From positions 3,778,002 through 3,842,001 of the forward strand of contig NZ_LDAS01000001.1 of assembly GCF_001020565.1 (NCBI RefSeq): DNA of 64,000 nucleotides, in the 5' to 3' direction. The notes beneath the pieces were generated by a model. That model worked only from the letters and a program-made list of their open reading frames with translations. It was not told where the DNA came from and made no database searches. Made by a program: the position numbers and the translations under genes. Positions 52,551 through 62,828 of this stretch are shown in pieces (within the stretch, counting starts at the first letter, position 1; each line of letters opens with the position of its first letter). Source of the stretch: Maribacter thermophilus. Lineage in GTDB: Bacteria > Bacteroidota > Bacteroidia > Flavobacteriales > Flavobacteriaceae.

Positions 52551-55025
52551 TTAACGTATTTTGTATACTATGAAAGAATTATCTAGGTCTTTAATGACCA
52601 GTTCGGGTTTTTTGTCATTGTCCATGTCGGCCATATCTACAGTGGAAGTACCAAAAACAGGGAAACCGGAAATGGGTTTTGCCTGACTGTCGAACAAGTA
52701 CGATTTTTGATTTTGTATATCGGTTACCGATACATAAATTTTATCGTTCAGATAAAAAATGGATGGTTTGGTGTAGACCCCTAAGTCCAACGCCACTTTT
52801 TGGTCCCTGATGGTTAAAATATTATCGTCCATTAGCACCAAGGTTCTAGCGGTGGCATCCATACCATGGTCTGCATGTAATTTCAGATTTGTTTTTTCAA
52901 TATTGCCATTGGTTCCTATTTGATAGAGAACACCGTCATTGGTAGTTATGATAAATCTGTTTTTATGGACTTTGACATCGTTTTCGGAAAAAGAGATTTT
53001 TTCAGGAACTTTTACCCGAACATTTCCAACACGATTTAGTATTTTAAGACTGCCATCGCTGAGTCTAAAGACTAAATAATCTTTTTGTCCAATGGTAAAA
53101 TGTTGTGGGGCCGCAATAATATTTTCTTCGGCCTTCGTGTATTTAAAACCGGATACGATTTTCCCTTGGCTGTTGTACATATACACTTTATTGTTTTGGG
53201 TAACCACGAACCTGTAGTTCTTTTTGCCCTCATAATCAAATACGGCCAATGGGTTAAGGTTGCCACCTTCATATTTAAATGTAAAAGGTGCAACTTCCTT
53301 ACCGTTCCGGTCAATAACAAAAAACCTGTTGTTGGTGGTAAATGCCAGCTGAAATTTCCCGTTTTTATAAATGTCTATTTCGTGTATTTTACCTTGCACA
53401 GCACTCTCTAACTGCTTCTTCCAAAGAATTTTTCCTTGTGTGGAAATAAGGTAAAGTACATTGTCTTGGTCTTGGACAACAATTTCTTTCTTGTTTGTTC
53501 TGTGGTTTGTGAAGAATTGGGGGTTGTGCAAAATATCGGTCTCTAATTGAATATTGAATATTTCGGAAACACCTGCCAAGTTCTCCGATTCCGATATTTT
53601 TTTTAGAAAGTAGTTGGTATGAAGAAAACCGTGGTCCGCGATTATTTGAGATCCAAAAAGATAATCTGTCAAACCCGCACTCTGTAAATCATTGGCCAAT
53701 TGTGAATAACCATTTTGTTTAAGGTTTTCTTGAAACCCCTTGTGATTTGATATGAAAAGTACAGTGGACTCATCTGTGGTTATATTCGCTGTGTTTTTGT
53801 ACATCACCGTATTGGCCAATGATTTCTCGCCTTTGTTTGTAGAGATAATGGCTTTTATAGATGCGGGTTCTGTGCTAAAGACAAAGGTGTTTTCGATAAT
53901 ACTGGCATACTTTGGGGTGAAATCTTCAATGATCGGAGAAAGGTTCTTGGTTATAAAATTGTTGGGCTCTAGCTCTAATATTTCACTTCCCTGAAAATCT
54001 ATGGAACCGGTCTTAATATTATTTACAAAATCTATGATGTTGGCGGCACCATAAGTTTTTAGAACAACGGCCTTGTTGCCGTTTATTTGGGCAATGCCAA
54101 TTTCTTCTACCGTAGATAAAATCGAATCTTTTTCTAGGTCCCTATCCAGATATTTTTCCCTGTTATTAGAAAACGTTTTATAGTCGTTAAAAGTGATAGA
54201 CCGGTAATGGTCCGTATTTGTGGGTATAAGTTTTGCCGTGGTGTTGAGCAAAGGTTTGGTGCCGGAGAATAGTTTAAGATAGTTGTTTGTAGAATCTTTT
54301 AAAACTGTTATACCATTCAATAACAATTGGTCGGTCTTAAAGCTTACATCCAGAGAGAGCCAGTTATTGAATGCAAAGGGTTGGGTCGTGTCCGGCGTAA
54401 TGTTCAATAAGTGGTTGTAAAGTTGTTTTCCCTTAGATAGGTCTATCCATACTTGGGCCGATTTGGAGGGATCCGATAATTTATTGAATTTTTCGAGGAT
54501 ATCACTTTTAGTGTCTTTCTGCCGTTCTATATTTTCTTTGATGTTTAATAGAAGAATTTCCGAAGAACTAATTACTTGCTTTTTGTTTATTGTGGCCTTG
54601 TTAAAGGTGGTGTTGTTTAAAGTGTATTTATCAATCTTCAATCCTCCCTTTTCAATTGTTTCAAGGGCTTTGTTCTTTACATTGTCCATATTTAGGATAG
54701 AAAGCGTATCCGGTGAAACATAAACAAAATCAAAACCGTTTTCAGAATTTTCCAATATGGACAAGAGACCGTCTTTTTGACTATGAACATATGTAAGCGG
54801 TCGTAGCCCCTTACTTATTTTTTCTGAAAAGTCTAACTTTTCAATGCTGGATATAAGGTCGTTGTCCTCTATTTCTGATTTAAAAGAATTTAAATCATTG
54901 ATTTTAACGATTACCGAAGCGTTTTCTGGAAGAAAATTAAGGAGAGAATCCGTTGGCTCTTTTTTTGGAGAGCAGGCGATAAAGTGGATAGCACTATAAA
55001 AAAGAAGTAGTATTCTAACCTTCAT
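52551..55025 (-). CDS. Large lipoprotein with DUF3352-like N-terminus and beta-propeller/FG-GAP C-terminus
   Basis: 824 residues from the ATG at 55023-55025 (MKVRILLLFYS); six more codons are open upstream. Lipobox HFIACSPKK; residues about 30-450 form repeated helices and strands (FLPENASVIVKINDLNSFKSEI) like DUF3352-type proteins; residues 500-824 form propeller-like repeats (NVLYLISTQGKILWKKQL; KVYMYNSQGKIVSGF) ending DMDNDKKPELVIKDLDN, an FG-GAP-like calcium site. It is separated from rnhB by 29 bases. Function unknown. Confidence 0.82.
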   Translation of the reverse strand: MKVRILLLFYSAIHFIACSPKKEPTDSLLNFLPENASVIVKINDLNSFKSEIEDNDLISSIEKLDFSEKISKGLRPLTYVHSQKDGLLSILENSENGFDFVYVSPDTLSILNMDNVKNKALETIEKGGLKIDKYTLNNTTFNKATINKKQVISSSEILLLNIKENIERQKDTKSDILEKFNKLSDPSKSAQVWIDLSKGKQLYNHLLNITPDTTQPFAFNNWLSLDVSFKTDQLLLNGITVLKDSTNNYLKLFSGTKPLLNTTAKLIPTNTDHYRSITFNDYKTFSNNREKYLDRDLEKDSILSTVEEIGIAQINGNKAVVLKTYGAANIIDFVNNIKTGSIDFQGSEILELEPNNFITKNLSPIIEDFTPKYASIIENTFVFSTEPASIKAIISTNKGEKSLANTVMYKNTANITTDESTVLFISNHKGFQENLKQNGYSQLANDLQSAGLTDYLFGSQIIADHGFLHTNYFLKKISESENLAGVSEIFNIQLETDILHNPQFFTNHRTNKKEIVVQDQDNVLYLISTQGKILWKKQLESAVQGKIHEIDIYKNGKFQLAFTTNNRFFVIDRNGKEVAPFTFKYEGGNLNPLAVFDYEGKKNYRFVVTQNNKVYMYNSQGKIVSGFKYTKAEENIIAAPQHFTIGQKDYLVFRLSDGSLKILNRVGNVRVKVPEKISFSENDVKVHKNRFIITTNDGVLYQIGTNGNIEKTNLKLHADHGMDATARTLVLMDDNILTIRDQKVALDLGVYTKPSIFYLNDKIYVSVTDIQNQKSYLFDSQAKPISGFPVFGTSTVDMADMDNDKKPELVIKDLDNSFIVYKIR

Positions 55026-55054
55026 AAATTTACTTTTAGGCAAATTTATACTTT

Positions 55055-55648
55055 TTAAAGTTCTAGAGTAAGTTGTTCGGGCAGTAGCCTAAATGTTTTT
55101 CTGTGGTATTTGGTGATACCGTATTTTCTTATGGCCTCTCTATGTTCCATGGTGGGGTAACCTTTGTTCTTTTTCCAATTGTACATCGGAAATTCTTCAT
55201 GTAATTTTTCCATGTATTGGTCTCTGTAGGTTTTTGCCAAAATAGAGGCTGCCGCAATGCTCATGAATTTAGAATCACCCTTTACAATGCATTTGTGCGG
55301 TACGTTTTTGTATGGTTTAAACTTATTGCCATCAACAATAATAAAGGGCGGCGTTTCTGAAAGTTGGTCGATTGCCTTGTGCATCGCCAATATAGAAGCG
55401 TTGAGGATGTTGATCTCGTCAATTTTTTCCGGGGTTATATGTGCTACCCCAAACGATACACTTTCGTTTTCAATAATCGATTTTAATAGCTCCCTGTTTT
55501 TTAACGACACTTGTTTAGAATCGTTAAGAATGGTATTTTCGAAGTCTTTTGGTAGTACTACAGAGGCAGCCGTTACTGGGCCGGCCAAACAACCTCTTCC
55601 AGCTTCGTCGGTGCCGGTTTCGTTAAAAAAAGTATAAAATTTCTCCAA
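55055..55648 (-). CDS. rnhB: Ribonuclease HII
   Basis: 197 residues, full length. [14 protein letters not shown] near the N-terminus holds the catalytic Asp and Glu; IVDGNKFKP and [20 protein letters not shown] contribute the remaining acidic residues. It removes ribonucleotides from DNA-RNA hybrids. The GRG-motif glycine needed for ribonucleotide recognition is present. The large lipoprotein gene follows on the same strand, a pair common in flavobacteria in my experience. Confidence 0.96.
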   Translation of the reverse strand: MEKFYTFFNETGTDEAGRGCLAGPVTAASVVLPKDFENTILNDSKQVSLKNRELLKSIIENESVSFGVAHITPEKIDEINILNASILAMHKAIDQLSETPPFIIVDGNKFKPYKNVPHKCIVKGDSKFMSIAAASILAKTYRDQYMEKLHEEFPMYNWKKNKGYPTMEHREAIRKYGITKYHRKTFRLLPEQLTLEL

Positions 55649-55860
55649 AATTATGATTTTGTTAACTTTTTAATGAGTTAAATTTATTCTTAATAAAAGT
55701 TAAATGTTTGAGTTTTTTTTATTAAAAAATCAAAATTGATTTATTTTTTTTAAAACAGCAGAATATTTTAACATTTTTTGGCTTCGGCTTAAGAAGACTT
55801 TTGGATTAGTTCGGTTTTTTCATGAATTTTGGCACTTGCTAATTCAAAAACCAAAAATGT

Positions 55861-58800
55861 ATGAAACAGAAGTTTGCGTGGATGTTGACCCCTTTATTGG
55901 CGTTATGCATCTCATTTTCCTATGCGCAGGAAAAAACGGTTTCCGGTAATGTAACGGATCAATCAAATGTGCCATTACCCGGTGTGTCTGTTGTAGTAGT
56001 AGGAACTACTAACGGAACACAAACAGATTTTGATGGTAACTATACCATCATGGTAAATCAAGGTGACGTATTAAGGTTCACGTATGTTGGACAAAAAACA
56101 GTGACTAGAACAGTTGGTGCCAGTGATGTAATTAATGTTCAGATGGAGGATGATGCCCAAGCTTTGGAAGAAGTTGTTGTAATGGGGTATGCTACAAAAT
56201 CTAAAGCGGATGTTACTGGTTCAACAGTGCAGTTGGACTCTGAAGCAATAGAGCAGATTCCTGTTGCTACTGTAGATCAGGCTTTACAAGGTAAGGTCTC
56301 AGGTCTTTCGATAACTGGTGATTCTGGTACTCCAGGGTCAACAACAGATATTCGAATCAGGGGTATTAGTTCTATTACGGCCGGTAATGATCCTTTGTAC
56401 GTAATCGATGGGGTGCCCATGTCTAACCCTAATATCTCAGCTACATCATCAGGTTCTTCGCTTTCTGCATTGGCTAGTATAAATAGTAACAATATTGAGA
56501 GTATTACTGTATTGAAAGATGCTTCTGCCACTGCTGCTTATGGTGCAAGAGGGGCAAATGGTGTAATTGTAATTACCACAAAGAGTGGTAAGGCCGGAAA
56601 AACAAAATTTAATTTTAATAGTTATACTGGTTTTGCCAATGATGCTATTGATGGTCCTACGCCTCTTACAGGTGCAGAAAGAGAAATGTTGTTCTATGAA
56701 GGTGTCTATAATTCTTTTGGGGATACTTATGGTTTGAACAATGTAGAGGAAGCTGGTGCTTGGGCTAGGGCGAATACCTCTTATGGTGCTGCCTATCAGG
56801 CATGGAGAGATGCTGGAAGCCCAGAAACAAATTGGGCGGATTTGATTACCAACAAAAATGCGGTTATGAAGGAGTATAACTTCTCTGCTACAGGTGGTAA
56901 TGAAAATTCTAATTTTTATACTTCCCTTGGTTATTTTAGCCAAGAGGCTACGGTGATTGGTTCAGAATTCGATAGAATTTCAGGAGCATTGAACTTTACC
57001 AAGAATTTTTCGGATAAATTCACTTTTAGTTCTAGTAACAGTGCGTCCTATTCGCATCAAGACGGGGTGTTGGAAAACAGTGCGTACTTTTCGTCGCCAC
57101 GTGCGGTTAAGTATTTTATGCCTCAGACAGATGCGGCATACAATGCAGATGGTACTATAAACTTGGATACTTCTTTGCCAAACCCACTTTGGATAGCGCA
57201 AGAAGATATTGATGATTCAAAAATTACCAGAATTATCTCTAATAATGCCTTGACTTGGCATACACCTATTAAGAATTTGTCGTTTACCTCAAGAGCCAAT
57301 ATAGATTATATTGTTTATAACTATAAGCGATATAGAAACCCTGTAAGTGGTGATGGAGACAGTTCTAATGGATACGGATGGCAAGCTAGCAGAAATTATA
57401 CTACCTATGTTTTCCAAAATTCTTTAGACTATTCTTTTGATTTGGGTGAAGATCATAATTTTGATGTTAAGGTGCTACAAGAATGGCAAAAGAATAGAAA
57501 TTATTATTTAGAGGCCGATGCCGATAACTTTAGTGACGAAGGCCTTACGAATTTAAGTTCTGCGGGTAACCCTACCACTGCTAGCTCTTCGTTTAGCGAT
57601 TGGTCCGTAGCGTCTTATCTTGGTATGCTTAACTATAGTGCCTTTGGAAGTAAGTATGTTCTTAATGCTACATATAGAAGAGAAGGTAGTTCAAGATTTG
57701 CCACAGATAACAGATGGGGTAACTTCTGGTCTGTTGGTGGTGCTTGGAACATGCACAAAGAAAACTTCTTGGCAGGCTCAGATGTAGTCAATAACCTTAA
57801 GTTAAGAGCATCTTATGGTGTTACTGGAAACGCTTCAATAGACCTGAACAGTTATCAGGCGTTATTAGGGTTTGATTCCGATTATGCTGGAGAGGGAGCC
57901 TCTTATCCTAGTGCTTTTGGAAACAACGATTTGTCTTGGGAGACTTCATATACTGTAGATTTGGGTCTTGATTTTGGTTTGTTCCAAAATAGGATCTCAG
58001 GTTCTTTTGGTTATTACAGAAGAGAATCTAAAGATTTATTGCTAGAAGTTCCTCTGTCTCTTACTACTGGTTTCTCTGAGCAAACAAGAAATATTGGGCG
58101 TATGGAGAATAAAGGTTTTGAGGCGGAAATCAATTTTGATATCGTAAGGTCAGAGGATTTTAACCTTTCTCTTGGAGGAAATATTGCGACCAACGAAAAC
58201 GAAGTATTGGAGTTGGCAAAAGACCTTAATGGAGAAGAAATCAATATTTCAACATCTATTGATAGGGTAGAGTCTGGTCACCCTGTGTATGCATGGTACA
58301 TGCCTACTTGGGCAGGTGTTAACCCTGATACCGGTAATGAAGAATGGTATGTTAATGGTGTCGATGGTGCAACTACTACAAACTTCAATGATGCTGAAAG
58401 AGTATTTCAAGGAGGTAGTGCATTACCTAAAATTACTTCAGGTATGAACATCCATGTAGACTTTAAAGGATTCTTTGTAGATGCCAGTGGTTATTATGCG
58501 GGCGGACACAAAGTTTACGAAGGTTGGCATCGATATACCCAAGGTACAGATTTGTATCCTACCGCTTTGTATCAAGGCTACAACACCTTGTTGGACAGAT
58601 GGCAGCAGCCAGGTGATGAAACTCGTTTTGGGAAGATACGATACGCCGGAGATCCTTGGCAAAGACACTCTAAATTTTTATACGATGGAGATTACTTTAG
58701 GTTAAAGAACTTAACCGTTGGGTATGACTTTAACTCTAGATTGACAGACGCGTTGAAAATTGACGGATTAAGATTGTTTGTTCGTGGTACCAATCTATTT

Positions 58801-58944
58801 ACTTGGGTAAAAGATGATAATTTAAAATATGACCCTGAAAATATTGATTTAAGTGGTCTTAGTGATGGTACGAACAGGGGTCAGACAGTGTTGAATACTC
58901 CTCCAGTTAAGTCAATCGTTTTTGGTGTTAATCTAAACTTTTAA
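55861..58944 (+). CDS. SusC/RagA-family TonB-dependent outer-membrane transporter 2
   Basis: 1027 residues. Signal peptide ending SFSYAQ, carboxypeptidase-D-like domain (GTQTDFDGNYTI), plug domain (DQALQGKVSGLSI; LYVIDGVPM; GARGANGVIVITTKSG), then the barrel ending SIVFGVNLNF. The first 110 residues of the mature protein are closely similar to the first SusC (31109-34207), less so beyond. It is paired with a SusD gene five bases downstream. Substrate unknown. The 212-base upstream region is AT-rich with no clear promoter. Confidence 0.95.
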   Translation: MKQKFAWMLTPLLALCISFSYAQEKTVSGNVTDQSNVPLPGVSVVVVGTTNGTQTDFDGNYTIMVNQGDVLRFTYVGQKTVTRTVGASDVINVQMEDDAQALEEVVVMGYATKSKADVTGSTVQLDSEAIEQIPVATVDQALQGKVSGLSITGDSGTPGSTTDIRIRGISSITAGNDPLYVIDGVPMSNPNISATSSGSSLSALASINSNNIESITVLKDASATAAYGARGANGVIVITTKSGKAGKTKFNFNSYTGFANDAIDGPTPLTGAEREMLFYEGVYNSFGDTYGLNNVEEAGAWARANTSYGAAYQAWRDAGSPETNWADLITNKNAVMKEYNFSATGGNENSNFYTSLGYFSQEATVIGSEFDRISGALNFTKNFSDKFTFSSSNSASYSHQDGVLENSAYFSSPRAVKYFMPQTDAAYNADGTINLDTSLPNPLWIAQEDIDDSKITRIISNNALTWHTPIKNLSFTSRANIDYIVYNYKRYRNPVSGDGDSSNGYGWQASRNYTTYVFQNSLDYSFDLGEDHNFDVKVLQEWQKNRNYYLEADADNFSDEGLTNLSSAGNPTTASSSFSDWSVASYLGMLNYSAFGSKYVLNATYRREGSSRFATDNRWGNFWSVGGAWNMHKENFLAGSDVVNNLKLRASYGVTGNASIDLNSYQALLGFDSDYAGEGASYPSAFGNNDLSWETSYTVDLGLDFGLFQNRISGSFGYYRRESKDLLLEVPLSLTTGFSEQTRNIGRMENKGFEAEINFDIVRSEDFNLSLGGNIATNENEVLELAKDLNGEEINISTSIDRVESGHPVYAWYMPTWAGVNPDTGNEEWYVNGVDGATTTNFNDAERVFQGGSALPKITSGMNIHVDFKGFFVDASGYYAGGHKVYEGWHRYTQGTDLYPTALYQGYNTLLDRWQQPGDETRFGKIRYAGDPWQRHSKFLYDGDYFRLKNLTVGYDFNSRLTDALKIDGLRLFVRGTNLFTWVKDDNLKYDPENIDLSGLSDGTNRGQTVLNTPPVKSIVFGVNLNF

Positions 58945-58949
58945 GAAAA

Positions 58950-60341
58950 ATGAAAAAGATAAAATTAATTTTAATGTCTTTCTTAGTGGTACTGGCTTCT
59001 AGCTGTACTACTGAAGATTTGGATCCCAACTTGGATCAAAATAAGTTGGCCAATGGTGGAATTACCAAGGTAGACAATCTCTATGCCGTTATTAAAGGTG
59101 CTTATAATAGAATGACTGGTTCTGGTTATTATGGTAGAGATTTGATAATAGCAAATGAAGTTAGAACAGACAATTGTTTTTCTAACGGTAGTTCTGGTAG
59201 GTTTACTACAGAGGCTGGTTTTACTTATTCAAGTACTACTGGTTATTTTTGGGACGATGCTTATAGAGTAATCGAAAGCGCCAACTTGGTGATTAATACA
59301 GATGTGTCCTTGCTTGAAGGTGACCAAGATTATGGTAGACATCTTCAAGGGCAGGCGTATGCAATTAGGGCTCTAGCTCATTTTGATCTTTTAAAGCAAT
59401 ATGGCCAGATACATGTTACTGGTGGTACTACTCCAGGGGGTATACCATATCAAACAACGTACTTGTCCAGTGATTCTTCTCAAGAAGAACTATTTCCTCC
59501 AAGAAATACTGTAGAAGAAGTAAAGACCAAGATTTTTGAAGATTTGGAAACTGCTTTTAGTTTAATGCAAGATACCGGTGATACCAATTTCTTTACTAAG
59601 TATGCTGCAAAAGCTTTGGAAACTAGGGTTGCAGTGTATTTTGAAATGTGGGATACTGCTATTGATGCAGCCGAAGAGGTAATCGATAATGGTGGTTACG
59701 AAATTGTTTCTGAATCAAACTATGTGAGTTCTTTTGGAAGCGACGGTGGAAGCAATGTTATTTTTGAATTGGAGTTTAGTGCAACTGATAACTTAAGTTC
59801 AGATGCTTTGGGTTATATCTATCGTTCTACTGGCGGTGGAAGCTATGGCGATGTTCAGGTTATTGATGAGGTAGCTGATATTTTTGAGCCTACTGATGTA
59901 CGTGGTCTTTTCGATGGCGAAAATGGTATATTGGGGTATGAAGATGACATGCTTAGAAACATGGGCAAGTTTCCCGATAACAGAGGTTATGACAATGTTC
60001 CTGTAATGAGATACGAGGAACTTATATTGAACTATGCGGAAGCTTTATTAGAAACTGGTGGAGATGCGCTTACCCAGCTTAATAAAATTCCAGCAAACAG
60101 AGGTGCTTCGGAATATGCTACGGCTACTAAGGAGAATATTCTTTTAGAAAGAAGAAAAGAGCTTATGTTCGAAGGTTTCCGTTACGATGATTTGTTAAGA
60201 ACGGGTAGTGATATAGAGAAGTATTCTGTTCAGCAGAATATTTCAGCTACCGTGCCTTATGGTGATTTCCGATTGGCATGGGCGATTCCATTAAGTGAAA
60301 TGGATGCTAACTCAAATATGGTACAGAATAAAGGTTATTAA
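58950..60341 (+). CDS. SusD/RagB family nutrient-binding lipoprotein
   Basis: 463 residues. Lipobox LASSCTTED near residue 19. N-terminal SusD-like helices (LYAVIKGAYNRMTGSGYYGRD; YAIRALAHFDLLKQYGQ) and the C-terminal RagB/SusD region (VMRYEELILNYAEALLETGG; LERRKELMFEGFRYDDLLRTG). It binds substrate over the SusC channel. A strong terminator follows at 60369. Confidence 0.95.
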   Translation: MKKIKLILMSFLVVLASSCTTEDLDPNLDQNKLANGGITKVDNLYAVIKGAYNRMTGSGYYGRDLIIANEVRTDNCFSNGSSGRFTTEAGFTYSSTTGYFWDDAYRVIESANLVINTDVSLLEGDQDYGRHLQGQAYAIRALAHFDLLKQYGQIHVTGGTTPGGIPYQTTYLSSDSSQEELFPPRNTVEEVKTKIFEDLETAFSLMQDTGDTNFFTKYAAKALETRVAVYFEMWDTAIDAAEEVIDNGGYEIVSESNYVSSFGSDGGSNVIFELEFSATDNLSSDALGYIYRSTGGGSYGDVQVIDEVADIFEPTDVRGLFDGENGILGYEDDMLRNMGKFPDNRGYDNVPVMRYEELILNYAEALLETGGDALTQLNKIPANRGASEYATATKENILLERRKELMFEGFRYDDLLRTGSDIEKYSVQQNISATVPYGDFRLAWAIPLSEMDANSNMVQNKGY

Positions 60342-60368
60342 TATATCTTAGTATCAATTATAAAAGAA

Positions 60369-60395
60369 AACCCCGCCTTTTGGCGGGGTTTTTTT
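60369..60395 (+). terminator. Terminator of the second SusC/SusD operon
   Basis: Perfect 9-bp stem AACCCCGCC/GGCGGGGTT with a TTTT loop and seven T in a row. Confidence 0.92.
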
Positions 60396-60413
60396 ATTGC
60401 ATAAACTTTCACA

Positions 60414-60442
60414 TTTTGTTAGTAACAAAAAAATTAACTTTG
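60414..60442 (+). promoter_or_regulatory. Promoter of the porin gene
   Basis: TTTTG (60414-60418), 16 bases, TAACTTTG (60435-60442), an exact -7 box 12 bases before the ATG at 60455. Confidence 0.5.
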
Positions 60443-60454
60443 TTTCCGTAATAT

Positions 60455-62449
60455 ATGCGCATGAAATATTTTTTATTGTTGGTATTTTCTTTTTGTACCC
60501 TGACACTTTTTTCACAAGAAAGAAGGCCCCCTAGGCAAAAAACCGATTCGCTCTCAGCTAAAAACAATGCGAAGGCGCTTCCAAAATCGGACGCCAAAAA
60601 GGATAGTGTCAGCGAGGTAACCATTCGCGATTATAAGATTATTTCTTTTGCAAGAGATACCACCTTTTTGGATACCACCCTCACAATTCAAAAAGAATAT
60701 AAGTATAATTATCTGCGGCAAGATGATTTTGAGCTGATGTCTTTATCTAATATAGGGCAAGCATATAATAAATTAGGGGTCAATGCGGAAAGGGCTACAA
60801 TGTATCCGCTTCTTGGGGCTATGGCAAAGCACAGTAATTATAGGGGGGTCGAGGATATAAATTATTATAATGTAGCTACCCCTATGACAGATATCTTGTT
60901 TAAGACAACTTTAGAAGAAGGGCAGCTATTGGATGCCATGCTTACCTTTAATACCTCTAGGCGGTTAAATTTTTCAATTGGGTATAAAGGGCATAGGTCT
61001 TTGGGTAAATATAACTCTAATCAAGTGCAATCCGGAAATTTTACCGCTACCTCAAATTACATAACGGAGAATGGTAGGTATGCCCTAAGGGCCCATATAG
61101 CTGCACAGGATATACTTTCAGAAGAAAATGCTGGTTTGACCGATAAAGAACTTCAGTTCGAGTCTGGTGACCCCGAGTTTAGTGATAGGGCTAAAGTGGA
61201 TGTTCGTTTTGATGATGCCGATAATAAAATCTTGGGGAAAAGATATTATTTGGATCATACATATAAACTCGTGAGAAAGAGGAAGGATTCCAGTACAGCA
61301 GAAAAAACCTCATTGGCTATAGGTCATATTTTTAATTACGAGACCAAGTATTACCAATTCATGCAAGATTCGGATGATTCGTACTTTGGGGATGCCCTTC
61401 TTTCAACGATCGACGATAAGGCAAGTTTAAAAACTTTCTACAATCAGGTAAGTCTTGAGTTTTATAATAATGTATTGGGAAGGTTAAAAGGAAATATAAA
61501 CCTTTTTAATTATGATTACTACTTTAATAGTACGTTGATTTCCGAGGATGGTGATAAAATAGATAATAGGTTGAATGGGTCGGAAGTGGCCATAGGTGCA
61601 GATTATGAAAAGAAAATAGGAGGATTTTTGGTAAATGGATCTTTTAAGTATAATCTCTCCGGTGACCTTTCTGGTAATATATTGGATGCCGTCGCCTCTT
61701 ATGACCTGAACGATAGGTATCGGTTTAAGGTAAAACTTCATTCCTCTGCTAGAATGCCGAACTTTAATTTTTTGCTGTACCAAAGTGAATATTTGAATTA
61801 CAATTGGCAGAATACCGATATTTTTAAGAAAGAAAGAATAAACAGTCTTGAGTTTTCTTTAGATTCGAAATGGTTGGGAGCTGTTTCTGCAAAATATACC
61901 AATTTAGATAACTACACTTATTTTGGAACTGACCCCTCATTGAATCTGGAAGAGGGACTTGAAAATGCGAACATAAAACCTTATCAAGAAGAATCTGGGG
62001 TCTCGTATTTAAAGGTTAAATATAATAAGGAGTTTACCCTCGGTAAGTTCGCATTGAACAACACATTCATGTATCAAGCGGTTTCTCAAGATGCCGATGT
62101 GCTAAATGTGCCCCAATTGGTAACGAGAAATACTTTGTATTTTTCTTCCGATGTGTTCAAGAAGGCCATGTACTTACAGACAGGAATCACCTTTAAGTAT
62201 TTTTCAAAATATAATATGAACGGGTACAATCCCGTTCTGGGCGAGTTTTTTGTTCAGGACAATGAAGAACTTGGGGGCTATCCTTTGCTGGATTTCTTTA
62301 TAAATGCAAGAATACAACAGACTAGAATATTTTTAAAAGCTGAACATTTTAATTCCTTGTTCGGAGATTATAACTATTATTCGGCCCCTAATTATCCGTA
62401 TAGAGATTTTGTAATACGCTTTGGTCTCGTTTGGAACTTCTTTTCATAA
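60455..62449 (+). CDS. Putative outer-membrane porin (Porin_10 type)
   Basis: 664 residues. Signal peptide (YFLLLVFSFCTLTLFSQ), then a basic linker and a long beta-barrel rich in alternating aromatic strands (YNVATPMTDILFKTTLEEGQLLDAMLTF; SIGYKGHRSLGKY), ending FVIRFGLVWNFFS with a terminal aromatic residue. The first 80 residues and the NVATPMTDI motif are those of the Porin_10 family of Bacteroidota, whose cargo is unknown. The start could also be the ATG six bases further on. Confidence 0.88.
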   Translation: MRMKYFLLLVFSFCTLTLFSQERRPPRQKTDSLSAKNNAKALPKSDAKKDSVSEVTIRDYKIISFARDTTFLDTTLTIQKEYKYNYLRQDDFELMSLSNIGQAYNKLGVNAERATMYPLLGAMAKHSNYRGVEDINYYNVATPMTDILFKTTLEEGQLLDAMLTFNTSRRLNFSIGYKGHRSLGKYNSNQVQSGNFTATSNYITENGRYALRAHIAAQDILSEENAGLTDKELQFESGDPEFSDRAKVDVRFDDADNKILGKRYYLDHTYKLVRKRKDSSTAEKTSLAIGHIFNYETKYYQFMQDSDDSYFGDALLSTIDDKASLKTFYNQVSLEFYNNVLGRLKGNINLFNYDYYFNSTLISEDGDKIDNRLNGSEVAIGADYEKKIGGFLVNGSFKYNLSGDLSGNILDAVASYDLNDRYRFKVKLHSSARMPNFNFLLYQSEYLNYNWQNTDIFKKERINSLEFSLDSKWLGAVSAKYTNLDNYTYFGTDPSLNLEEGLENANIKPYQEESGVSYLKVKYNKEFTLGKFALNNTFMYQAVSQDADVLNVPQLVTRNTLYFSSDVFKKAMYLQTGITFKYFSKYNMNGYNPVLGEFFVQDNEELGGYPLLDFFINARIQQTRIFLKAEHFNSLFGDYNYYSAPNYPYRDFVIRFGLVWNFFS

Positions 62450-62511
62450 TAGAAAATCAGGGTTTGTAATTTATTGTAAATGAGAGTGTTGTTTTGGGTG
62501 TATTTTGTAAT

Positions 62512-62640
62512 ATGCTGAAATTTAAGTATTTGACTTCTTTTTTGTTGTTTGCATTTTCTTTAGGGTGTAGTGGAGGTTGTAAGATGTTCTTTTATAGGGT
62601 GTTTGAAAAGGGGTGTGAATTTTATGTCAAAAAAAAGTGA
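62512..62640 (+). CDS. Possible 42-residue lipoprotein
   Basis: ATG at 62512-62514, TGA at 62638-62640. MLKFKYLTSFLLFAFSLGCSGG is an excellent lipoprotein signal with lipobox SLGC, but the mature part is only about 24 residues with three more cysteines overall. It runs directly into the T-rich start of the rRNA promoter region. It may be a genuine short lipoprotein or a decayed gene. Confidence 0.35.
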   Translation: MLKFKYLTSFLLFAFSLGCSGGCKMFFYRVFEKGCEFYVKKK

Positions 62641-62648
62641 TTTTTTTC

Positions 62649-62678
62649 TTTTTAATTTAAAAAAGGGTCTTACATTTG
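62649..62678 (+). promoter_or_regulatory. rRNA operon promoter P1
   Basis: TTT (62649-62651), exactly 19 bases, TACATTTG (62671-62678), followed by GCAGCCCG at the expected start point. It matches the Bacteroidota consensus. Confidence 0.7.
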
Positions 62679-62798
62679 CAGCCCGTTAGACGGATACCCT
62701 TAGGGGTTCCGCGGGGAGATCCTGGGGATCGCGACGTTCATTGTTTTTTGAGGTTTTACGGGGGCCGGAAAAGAAAAAATAATTTTTTTCAAAAAAGG

Positions 62799-62828
62799 TT
62801 GCCGGTTTAAAAAACAGTTGTATATTTG
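62799..62828 (+). promoter_or_regulatory. rRNA operon promoter P2
   Basis: TTG (62799-62801), exactly 19 bases, TATATTTG (62821-62828), followed by CACCCGC. Both boxes match the Bacteroidota consensus exactly. About 222 bases before the mature 16S end. Confidence 0.8.
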
